In this document: piece by piece, positions 1-6,165 of the stretch
Position numbering within the stretch: position 1 is the first letter of the stretch
Layout: each line of letters begins with the position of its first letter
Assembly (NCBI GenBank): GCA_947384095.1
Contig: CANDFU010000010.1
Coordinates: 1 to 13,727, forward strand
Origin: an uncultured Roseburia sp.
GTDB lineage: Bacteria; Bacillota; Clostridia; Lachnospirales; Lachnospiraceae
Direction of reading: 5' to 3'
Length of the DNA stretch: 13,727 nucleotides
Program-made: the position numbers and the translations under genes
Notes under the pieces: generated by a model
Databases searched by the model: none
Told to the model about the DNA's origin: nothing
The model's input: only the letters and a program-made list of their open reading frames with translations

Positions 1-726
1 GGCCACGTCGATCGGATCCAGATTCTCATCCAGATAAAACTGGCCGGGATGCGCCCACACGTCGGCGCTGTCCCCCGCCACATATATCGGCACGTCGCCG
101 ATGATCTCAATTCCTTTTCGGTTGACATAGGCTTTCAATTCACGCCACTGTTTAAAAAACAGATACTGAAGCATCTGATAAAAACGGATCTCCTTCGCAT
201 ACGTCCTGCGCGCCCCGGTGAGCGCATCCGCTTCGCGCATCTTAAGTTCTTTGTCCCACTCGGGCCACGCCACGCCGCCGTTGGCATCCTTGAGCGCCAT
301 AAACAGCGCATAATCGGCCAGCCATTCCGCCTCATCCTCACAGAACTGCACAAAATCTTCCGGTTCTTTTGCCAGAAACCGCTCGTACGCCTTCTTTAAG
401 AGCGCATAGCGCGACTGGTACATCACGCCGTAATCCACACGCTCCTCGTCTTTTCCCCAGGGAAACGACCCGCACTCTTCCTTTGTCAGAAGCCCGTCCC
501 GGCACAGATATTCCAGATCGATAAAATACGGATTTCCGGCAAAGCTGGAAAATGACTGGTACGGGGAATCCCCGTAACTCGTCGGGCAGATCGGAAGAAT
601 CTGCCAGTATTTCTGGCCCGCCTTCTCCAGAAAATCTGCAAATCTTCTTGCCTCATCTCCCATTGTCCCTATCCCGTAGGGAGACGGCAGGGATGAAATA
701 TGCATCAAAACACCGCTGCTTCTCAT
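1..726 (-). CDS. malQ: 4-alpha-glucanotransferase (amylomaltase), N-terminal part, cut by window edge
   Basis: Translating the minus strand from the ATG at 726 gives 242 codons open to the window edge, so the C-terminal half is missing. The protein begins MRSSGVLMHISSLPSPYGIG, the hallmark N-terminus of GH77 amylomaltases. It later shows a QILPICPTSYGDSPYQSFSSF-like stretch (residues about 42-62) and the motif GDVPIYVAGDSADVWAHPGQ near the edge, which belongs to the GH77 barrel. The family transfers alpha-1,4-glucan segments between maltodextrins in the cytoplasm, allowing growth on maltose, maltodextrin or glycogen. The catalytic nucleophile and acid/base lie in the part outside the window, so activity cannot be judged. 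An AGGAAAGG ribosome binding site lies about 10 bases before the ATG. The gene has its own promoter with a LacI/CcpA-type operator. It is transcribed away from the other genes seen here. Confidence 0.95.
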   Translation of the reverse strand, partial: MRSSGVLMHISSLPSPYGIGTMGDEARRFADFLEKAGQKYWQILPICPTSYGDSPYQSFSSFAGNPYFIDLEYLCRDGLLTKEECGSFPWGKDEERVDYGVMYQSRYALLKKAYERFLAKEPEDFVQFCEDEAEWLADYALFMALKDANGGVAWPEWDKELKMREADALTGARRTYAKEIRFYQMLQYLFFKQWRELKAYVNRKGIEIIGDVPIYVAGDSADVWAHPGQFYLDENLDPIDVA

Positions 727-771
727 AATAACCACGCCTTTCCTGCTGAATCTTTTTTTCGGTACTGTTTA

Positions 772-786
772 CGGTAACGTTTTCAT
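772..786 (-). promoter_or_regulatory. LacI/CcpA-family operator (cre-like) in the malQ leader
   Basis: On the minus strand the site reads ATGAAAACGTTACCG. It fits the catabolite-responsive element pattern WTGNAANCGNWNNCW at all positions but the last. It begins about 11 bases downstream of the -10 box, around the predicted transcription start. Bound protein there would block initiation or early elongation. CcpA (carbon catabolite repression) and a maltose-type LacI regulator are both plausible binders, and the sequence alone does not separate them. Confidence 0.6.
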
Positions 787-797
787 TGTTTAGTCCG

Positions 798-826
798 ATT
801 ATATTTCCGTTTTCTGGAAAATGCAA
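798..826 (-). promoter_or_regulatory. Probable sigma-A promoter of malQ
   Basis: Read on the minus strand, TTGCAT (821-826) and a perfect TATAAT (798-803) are separated by exactly 17 bases. This is a near-consensus vegetative promoter. Its predicted start site lies about 65 bases upstream of the malQ ATG. It sits between the end of rqcH and malQ, so malQ can be expressed independently of rqcH. Confidence 0.75.
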
Positions 827-857
827 GACTAAATCCGTATTTCCCCGTTATACCTAA

Positions 858-873
858 AAAATACCAGTATTTT
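858..873 (-). terminator. Weak AT-rich hairpin with T-run after rqcH
   Basis: Downstream of the rqcH stop on the minus strand, AAAATAC and GTATTTT form a 7-bp perfect inverted repeat around a 2-base centre. It runs straight into further Ts, giving six Ts in a row. The stem is AT-rich and the loop is tight, so it would be a poor intrinsic terminator. It is the only candidate between rqcH and the malQ promoter. Confidence 0.3.
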
Positions 874-891
874 CCGGCGAATTGCACAATG

Positions 892-2667
892 TTACTCCAG
901 AAGCGTCAGCCCCGAAATGTCCGGCTGAATCGTCATCGAATAGTTGGTATAATAAACCACAAACCCGGGCATGCTCTTATTCGGTTTTTTCACGTGTTTT
1001 CTCTGCACATAGTCGATTTCCACCTTATCACTTTCCCGTCCCCTGGAATAATAGCCCGCCAGTTTCCCGGCCTCCTCAAAAGCCCGGTCGGGAAGCTCCT
1101 CGTTTCCGGCCTTTAACACAACATGTGAGCCGGGTATCCCCTTGGCATGAAACCACCAGTCATTGCCGGCGGCAGACTGAAACGTCAGCTCCTCGTTCTG
1201 ATAATTGTTTTTCCCCACATAGATGTGATAGCCGTCCGAAGAGAGGTAGTGAAACGGCCTGCTTTTTATTTTTACCTTCTTCCCGGCACGCTTCCTCCTG
1301 ATATACCCGAACTCTGTCAGTTCTTCCCTGATCTGCACGAGATCGTCCTCGGTGAGCGCGATATCGAGGGAGGATGAAATGCTCTCCAGATGGCTGATCT
1401 CGGCACGCGTATCCGTAATCAGATCCGTCAGGGCTTCATATGTGCGCTTCAATTTGTTATAGCGCTCAAAATATTTCCGCGCATTTTCTTTCGCGTCGAG
1501 CATCGGATCCAGCGGTACCGTCACCGTCTCATTCGTATAATAATTGAGCGCCTCAAACTCCCTTGCCCCTTCCGCCAGGCCGTAACCATACGTATGAATC
1601 AGTTCGCCGTATACCTTATATTTTTCTCTTTTGCCCGTATCCTTAAGCTGCTTTTCCTGGAGCGCATATTTTTTGCGGCTGCGGTCAAGAGCCGTGCCCA
1701 CAATCCTCCTCAGATCGGCTGATTTCTGCCGGATGCGCGTATAGACATTTTTCGTGGCGTAAAACTCTTCAAGAACCTGCGACACGGAGTCATACTCTGC
1801 CATCCTGTATCCGGCCTTATCCGCCCCGGGGCCGCTGTCTGCATTCTCCAGATACTGCGTCAGCTTCACGCAGGAAAACTCCACCGGTTCCTTTCCCCGG
1901 CTGACAATATTCGGGCAGTAATCATGATTTCTGATTTCGTCCATCACCCAGAAAAAATGGTGACAGAGATGCTTTTTCTCATCGGCGCACAGAGAATCGA
2001 CGGGCATCCCCCCGTCAACCCCGGCACGGTAACAGATTTCATTTGCAATCACCGGGCTGATACCGGTGTAGGAGGTATAAACCGCTTTTGCGATCGTATC
2101 CGGCTTCGCCATCACCCGTTCCATAAAATCCGGCTCGTCCGCCTCAAGCGGGTTCTTCCTGTCGCTCTGCGTTGCAGCGATACCGTACGCGCGGCCTGGC
2201 AGAACTTCCCGCACGGAACTCATCATCGATGACACATGCTTGATGCTGTCAATAATCATTCCTTTCGCATCACAAAAAATAATATTACTGTGCTTTCCCA
2301 TCAGCTCCACAACCAGCGTCTTGGATGACAGATCGCCCATCTCATCCAGATGCTCGATCTCAAACCGGATGATACGTTCCATATGCGGCTGATCGATGCG
2401 GATAATACGGCCGTTTGCAATATGCTTGCGCAGAACCATACAGAAATTCGGCGCCGCAGGCGGTCCCGGCTTATTCTTGTCTGTCAGATACAAAAACGGA
2501 AGAGACGCGCTCGCCGACATGGCGAGGCGGTACTGCCTTCCGTTTCCCTTCAGGGTAAACAGCAGCTCGTCGTTTTCCGGCTGCGCAATTTTACTGATTT
2601 TTGTATTTAATACCGTCCGGTTCAATTCATGTACCAGACAGGAAATTACAACTCCGTCAAATGCCAT
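892..2667 (-). CDS. rqcH: RqcH / NFACT-family ribosome quality control protein (Rqc2/FbpA homologue)
   Basis: The 591-residue protein matches the NFACT family in length and layout (B. subtilis RqcH is about 570). It has an N-terminal NFACT-N domain starting MAFDGVVISCLVHELN, with MVLRKHIANGRI at 77-88 and MGKHSNIIF at 123-131. A charged, probably coiled-coil middle follows (about 290-430). The NFACT-R domain lies at about 470-575, with the signature WWFHAKGIPGSHV at 504-516. RqcH binds stalled 50S subunits carrying peptidyl-tRNA and recruits tRNA-Ala to add C-terminal alanine tails that mark nascent chains for degradation. Older annotations call it fibronectin-binding protein FbpA. At the position of the tailing-essential Asp97 of B. 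subtilis RqcH this protein has Glu97, followed by the conserved Arg98. The ATG at 2667 has a GGAGTAG ribosome binding site. It lies 22 bp after the cotransporter gene, so the two are probably cotranscribed. Confidence 0.93.
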   Translation of the reverse strand: MAFDGVVISCLVHELNRTVLNTKISKIAQPENDELLFTLKGNGRQYRLAMSASASLPFLYLTDKNKPGPPAAPNFCMVLRKHIANGRIIRIDQPHMERIIRFEIEHLDEMGDLSSKTLVVELMGKHSNIIFCDAKGMIIDSIKHVSSMMSSVREVLPGRAYGIAATQSDRKNPLEADEPDFMERVMAKPDTIAKAVYTSYTGISPVIANEICYRAGVDGGMPVDSLCADEKKHLCHHFFWVMDEIRNHDYCPNIVSRGKEPVEFSCVKLTQYLENADSGPGADKAGYRMAEYDSVSQVLEEFYATKNVYTRIRQKSADLRRIVGTALDRSRKKYALQEKQLKDTGKREKYKVYGELIHTYGYGLAEGAREFEALNYYTNETVTVPLDPMLDAKENARKYFERYNKLKRTYEALTDLITDTRAEISHLESISSSLDIALTEDDLVQIREELTEFGYIRRKRAGKKVKIKSRPFHYLSSDGYHIYVGKNNYQNEELTFQSAAGNDWWFHAKGIPGSHVVLKAGNEELPDRAFEEAGKLAGYYSRGRESDKVEIDYVQRKHVKKPNKSMPGFVVYYTNYSMTIQPDISGLTLLE

Positions 2668-2689
2668 GACAACTACTCCTTAATCATAA

Positions 2690-4498
2690 TCAGATCGCGG
2701 AAGCCTTTACCTGCTTCCCCTTTTTATTTTTCTTAAATCCGGAAATATCATAGCGCGCCTTGTACTCCTCAAAATACGCTGTGTAGTCCGCATTTTTCAT
2801 CTCGCGCACGCTCTTTAAGTATTCGTGCGTGTCAAAGTTCCTGGCCTCGAGCTCGATCATCGCGACGGCCACATTGGAGCAGTGATCCGCAATACGCTCC
2901 ATATTGTTCAAAAGATCATTAAACACGATTCCCTGCTTCATATCGCATGCCCCCGTTCTCAGCCTTGCAATATGGCGCAGCTTCATCTCGTCGCAGAGAA
3001 TGCCGATCAGCTCTCTCAACGGCTCCACGCGCCCCGCCGTCAGAAGATCATCCTCCTGAAAGGAATCCACCGTCGTGCAGACAATCTCGCGGACGGCATC
3101 CTTTAAAACCCTGAGCTCGTTACTGCCCTCGTCGGAAAATATGATTTTCTTCTCATGAATCTCGGCGGCCACCCTGGAAATATTGACGGCGTGATCTCCC
3201 AGACGCTCAAAATCGCTGATCGTGTGCAGAAACTTTGAGACCTGTTTTGTCTGCCCCTCCGTCATCTCCTTCCCGGTCAGCTGCATAAGATACGTTCCCA
3301 GTTTGTCTTCATATTTGTCGATAAGATTTTCCTTTTCCTGTACCTTATTATATTTATCCTTGGAATAATCCTCGATCAGGGACATCGCGCGGCCGATATT
3401 TTTTCTCGCTTTTTTGGCCATGCCATTCATCGCCGTGTGGCTCTGCGCAATCGCAAGAGCCGGATACGCCAGAAAACGCTCCTCAAGAAGATCAAAATCC
3501 GCCGCATCCTCGACGTCCTCCGCCGTATCCCTGACCAGAAAGAACACCAGCTTCTCAATATACCGGACAAACGGCATCAGCACCGTGATCGTAGCCATCC
3601 TGAAAACGGTATTCATCACCGCAATCGACATCGGATTCATCACCATATCCATAAATGAAAAATGCACAACAGCATTGGCGGAATAAAAGAGCACGGACCA
3701 GAAAACCATCCCGAACAGATCGTTATTTAAGTAGACCAGCGCCGTCCGCCGCCCGTTTTTGTTCGTCCCGATCGCCGACAAAAGCACAGGGCAGGCTGCC
3801 CCGACCCCGATTCCCATAATAATCGGCAGCGCCGTGGCAAAGCTGATGCTTCCGGTGACGGAGAGCGCCTGTAAAATTCCGACCGAAGCGGAAGCGCTCT
3901 GCAATACCGCAGTGATCAGTATGCCAAATAATATCCCCATAACCGGATTGGAAAACATCGTGATCGCGCCGGTAAACCACTCGCTCTCCCTGAGGGGGGC
4001 AACCGCGCCGCTCATCGACTGCATCCCCAGCATCAGAATCGAAAATCCCAGCATAATGTCGCCGATATTGTGATAGACAATCTTCTTTAAAAACATTCTG
4101 AAAATAATCCCGACGATCGCCACGACAGCCGAGATCGTCGCCGTCGACAAAAGCTGCGCGACACCGTTTGCACTGTCAAGATAAGACAGACAGAGAATCC
4201 ACCCTGTAATACTGGTTCCGATATTCGCCCCCATGATAATACCGATGGCCTGCGACACCTTCATCATACCGGAATTGACAAAACCGACTACCATAACCGT
4301 TGTCGCCGAGGACGACTGGATCACCGCCGTCACCGCGGCCCCCAGCAGCACCCCCTTGACAGGCGTGTTCGTCAGACGATACAAAATCAGCTCAAGCTTG
4401 TTTCCCGCCACCTTCTTTAACCCGTCCCCCATCAGCGCCATTCCATAGAGAAAAAGCGCCACTCCGCTCAGCAGCGTAAGAATCATCGTTATCCCCAT
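2690..4498 (-). CDS. Na+/phosphate cotransporter family protein with C-terminal PhoU module
   Basis: This 602-residue inner-membrane protein has the inverted-repeat core of the Na/Pi cotransporter family (NptA/YjbB-like). The first repeat carries QSSSATT at 61-67 and GANIGTS at 90-96. The second carries QSASAS at 200-205, a slight departure from the usual QSSSAS. Eight or more hydrophobic segments lie in residues 1-325. The soluble C-terminal part (about 340-575) is a PhoU-like bundle with two metal-binding motifs, ERLGDH (431-436) and ERIADH (534-539), and a lysine-rich tail. The family couples sodium entry to phosphate movement. Such bacterial fusions are inferred to sense phosphate or metal through PhoU, and some homologues export phosphate, so direction is not certain. 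An AAAGGAAAA ribosome binding site precedes the ATG and a promoter is visible just upstream. It is the first gene of a two-gene unit with rqcH. Confidence 0.92.
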   Translation of the reverse strand: MGITMILTLLSGVALFLYGMALMGDGLKKVAGNKLELILYRLTNTPVKGVLLGAAVTAVIQSSSATTVMVVGFVNSGMMKVSQAIGIIMGANIGTSITGWILCLSYLDSANGVAQLLSTATISAVVAIVGIIFRMFLKKIVYHNIGDIMLGFSILMLGMQSMSGAVAPLRESEWFTGAITMFSNPVMGILFGILITAVLQSASASVGILQALSVTGSISFATALPIIMGIGVGAACPVLLSAIGTNKNGRRTALVYLNNDLFGMVFWSVLFYSANAVVHFSFMDMVMNPMSIAVMNTVFRMATITVLMPFVRYIEKLVFFLVRDTAEDVEDAADFDLLEERFLAYPALAIAQSHTAMNGMAKKARKNIGRAMSLIEDYSKDKYNKVQEKENLIDKYEDKLGTYLMQLTGKEMTEGQTKQVSKFLHTISDFERLGDHAVNISRVAAEIHEKKIIFSDEGSNELRVLKDAVREIVCTTVDSFQEDDLLTAGRVEPLRELIGILCDEMKLRHIARLRTGACDMKQGIVFNDLLNNMERIADHCSNVAVAMIELEARNFDTHEYLKSVREMKNADYTAYFEEYKARYDISGFKKNKKGKQVKASAI

Positions 4499-4542
4499 TG
4501 TTTTTTCCTTTTCATTTGTATACGTTTTTGCTATCGCATCCC

Positions 4543-4572
4543 ATTATAAATCATACATCCCTACTTTTACAA
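4543..4572 (-). promoter_or_regulatory. Probable sigma-A promoter of the cotransporter-rqcH unit
   Basis: On the minus strand, TTGTAA (4567-4572) and TATAAT (4543-4548) are spaced by 18 bases. The predicted start is about 38 bases before the cotransporter ATG. This would drive both the cotransporter and rqcH, since no other promoter or terminator is evident between them. Confidence 0.65.
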
Positions 4573-4650
4573 CCTATTTATCCATTCTTTTTGCGCGTTG
4601 CATCCCATGTGCAAGTTCCGCCGCCCTGGCGTGTGACGGGTGGACCTCAC

Positions 4651-4679
4651 TTGAGTATCCACTGTTTTTATGATATCAT
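4651..4679 (+). promoter_or_regulatory. Probable promoter of the phosphoesterase-rubrerythrin gene
   Basis: TTGAGT (4651-4656) and TATCAT (4674-4679) lie 17 bases apart on the plus strand. The predicted start, near 4686, gives a leader of about 115 bases. The upstream in-frame ATG at 4670 falls next to the -10 box and would not be in the transcript, which supports the start at 4802. Confidence 0.5.
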
Positions 4680-4703
4680 GGCTGAGAAGATATTTTTCAC
4701 ATA

Positions 4704-4730
4704 CGGATTTGTGTCGGAGCCACAAATCCG
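4704..4730 (+). repeat. 10-bp perfect hairpin in the leader of the phosphoesterase-rubrerythrin mRNA
   Basis: CGGATTTGTG (4704-4713) and CACAAATCCG (4721-4730) are exact reverse complements around a 7-base loop. No T-run follows, so it is not an intrinsic terminator. A second element lies just after it: ATTCCGGAAT (4737-4746) is a perfect palindrome, and its right half can pair instead with ATTCCG at 4752-4757. The leader could therefore adopt alternative structures, or the repeats could be protein-binding sites. Confidence 0.6.
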
Positions 4731-4791
4731 CGCTGCATTCCGGAATATCGGATTCCGCAGGCAGCGTCTTTGCAGCAGACTGCTCCGGCAT

Positions 4792-4797
4792 GGAGGT
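4792..4797 (+). promoter_or_regulatory. Ribosome binding site fixing the start at 4802
   Basis: GGAGGT lies 4 bases before the ATG at 4802. The in-frame ATG at 4670, 44 codons upstream, has no Shine-Dalgarno-like sequence and overlaps the predicted promoter. The 44 extra residues also look unlike any domain. Confidence 0.8.
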
Positions 4798-4801
4798 CAT
4801 T

Positions 4802-6067
4802 ATGGATAAGAAAAAAATGATAAAAGTATCTGCTCCCATCCTGAGACTTGCAGACGTACACTCCGTCGGCGTAATCGGTGATCCGGGATGCGAAGGGCTT
4901 GGCACGTACAACATGAAAGTATTTGCGGGCGCGCTGGAAGAAACGGCCAGGGATGATATTACGCTCATCGCCGGGGACCTGGTGCCCGCCGGGACAAAAC
5001 AGCACTATCAGAATATCCGGGAAATCACAGAGATCCTGGCCGGAAATGATGTCTACTCACTCCGGGGAAACCACGATACCGGAGCCTACACGGACTATTT
5101 CGGGCTGAAAAACTATGCCCTGCTGACAGAACATTTTGCCGTGGTCGTGCTGGACAACGCCTTCCGCACCTTTGAAGACGAAGGCCTTGCCCTCCTGTCA
5201 CAGGTCCTCGCAATGGATGAGGTCACGCAGGCTGTCATCGCATTCCACATCCCCGTCCCGAACCACTTTATTTTAAACTGTGTTTCCGAAGATGAATTTT
5301 CCCGTCTGCGGGCCGCCTACCAGCCCTGGAGGGAAAAGGTGACATACCTGCTCTGCGGACATGTGCATTCCCGTTTTGTCGACACCGTGGACAATATCAC
5401 ACTCATCTGTACCGGCGGCGGCGGCGCCATGATCGAGGACGTGTCAAAAGACATCCGGGCGTGCAGCGTGGAACACCACGTCGTCCACTTTTATGAAGAA
5501 CAGAATACCCTGAAATACCGGATTTCCGATCTCGCAGAAAATTGTTACAGACGCGAACGCGACGATACTGTTCTGCGCCAGAGACTAAAAGAAACCGTGG
5601 AAGCAGAGCTGATGGCGCACTTGAAATACTTAATGTTTGCAGACCGGGCAGAACGAAGAGGCCTGGGCCGGATCTCCAATCTCTTCCGCGCACTGGCCGC
5701 CTCCGAATATTACCATGCGCGAAACTTTTTTTCGATTCTGGATCAGCCCGCGCCTTTTATGGAATCTGCAGAAACCTATGTGCCGGGAGAAGATTTTGAA
5801 TACAGGCATCTCTACCCCATGCTCGCAGAATACGCAGGGGAGCGCCGGTATCCACTCGCAGAACAGGCATACATCGGCGCTGCGGCGGCAGAATCAGAAC
5901 ATGCCTCCCTCCTTCGGGAAGCATCCGATCCGGAGTCCTTTTCGACGGAAACCGTCTGTGTCTGCCCCATCTGCGGCTATGTGATGTCGGGCGATTCCGT
6001 TCCGGAGCGCTGCCCGGTGTGCGGCGGTCCCGGCCGGCAATTCGAAAAATTTGAGGCGAAAGATTGA
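4802..6067 (+). CDS. Metallophosphoesterase-rubrerythrin-rubredoxin fusion protein
   Basis: The 421-residue protein joins three modules. Residues about 12-245 form a calcineurin-like metallophosphoesterase: LADVHS (D18, H20), AGDLVPAG (D59), RGNHDTG (N90, H91), FHIPVPNH (H149) and CGHVHS (H187, H189) supply all the usual metal ligands. Residues about 255-375 form a rubrerythrin-type diiron four-helix domain. By alignment from memory to classic rubrerythrin, all seven ligands are present: E269, E302 with H305 (EYYH), E330 and E333 (GEDFE), and E364 with H367 (ESEH). The C-terminus is a rubredoxin-like knuckle pair, CPICGY and CPVCGG (C388, C391, C404, C407). No signal peptide or membrane segment is seen, so it should be cytoplasmic. 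Rubrerythrins reduce hydrogen peroxide in anaerobes using electrons from a rubredoxin site. The phosphoesterase substrate is unknown; class III phosphodiesterase-like activity on a nucleotide is one possibility. The fusion suggests redox control of the hydrolase, or hydrolysis linked to peroxide defence, but this is inference. It appears monocistronic. Confidence 0.88.
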   Translation: MDKKKMIKVSAPILRLADVHSVGVIGDPGCEGLGTYNMKVFAGALEETARDDITLIAGDLVPAGTKQHYQNIREITEILAGNDVYSLRGNHDTGAYTDYFGLKNYALLTEHFAVVVLDNAFRTFEDEGLALLSQVLAMDEVTQAVIAFHIPVPNHFILNCVSEDEFSRLRAAYQPWREKVTYLLCGHVHSRFVDTVDNITLICTGGGGAMIEDVSKDIRACSVEHHVVHFYEEQNTLKYRISDLAENCYRRERDDTVLRQRLKETVEAELMAHLKYLMFADRAERRGLGRISNLFRALAASEYYHARNFFSILDQPAPFMESAETYVPGEDFEYRHLYPMLAEYAGERRYPLAEQAYIGAAAAESEHASLLREASDPESFSTETVCVCPICGYVMSGDSVPERCPVCGGPGRQFEKFEAKD

Positions 6068-6108
6068 AATATCCCATACACTTCCACAGCGGAAATGCTT
6101 ACTCCAAG

Positions 6109-6152
6109 ACAGGCAGTCCCTGCACATGCCTTACATGTGACGGACTGCCTGT
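6109..6152. terminator. Long hairpin between convergent genes, possible bidirectional terminator
   Basis: ACAGGCAGTCC (6109-6119) pairs perfectly with GGACTGCCTGT (6142-6152). Inside it, CACATG (6123-6128) pairs with CATGTG (6134-6139) around a 5-base loop, leaving a small internal asymmetry. The stem lies about 40 bases after the fusion gene stop and 14 bases after the kinase stop, so it serves both convergent genes. Neither side has the usual T-run directly after the stem. Termination efficiency is therefore doubtful, and transcript-end protection is an alternative role. Confidence 0.5.
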
Positions 6153-6165
6153 GGTCTGTCAGAAT

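Larger units (their letters stand above)
4499..4801. other. 303-bp divergent intergenic region
   Basis: The region separates the minus-strand cotransporter gene from the plus-strand phosphoesterase-rubrerythrin gene. It holds one promoter for each direction, with the -35 boxes about 80 bp apart. Between them is a short inverted repeat, TTGCA...TGCAA (4598-4614), that might bind a regulator. A roughly 115-base leader of the plus-strand gene contains hairpins. I see no convincing small gene here. Confidence 0.6.

Noticed and set aside
4670..4801. 44-codon N-terminal extension of the fusion protein from the ATG at 4670
   Set aside because: The ATG sits at the predicted -10 region, has no ribosome binding site, and the added residues resemble no domain. 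GGAGGT before 4802 gives a clear start.
4678..4809. 43-residue small ORF overlapping the start of the fusion gene (possible leader peptide)
   Set aside because: Its ATG overlaps the predicted -10 box and lacks a Shine-Dalgarno sequence, and the composition looks like an out-of-frame reading of structured leader DNA.
4865..4895. GDPG considered as motif I of the phosphoesterase, implying a missing His ligand
   Set aside because: The preceding LADVHS provides a proper DxH motif at the end of the first strand, so the metal site is complete.
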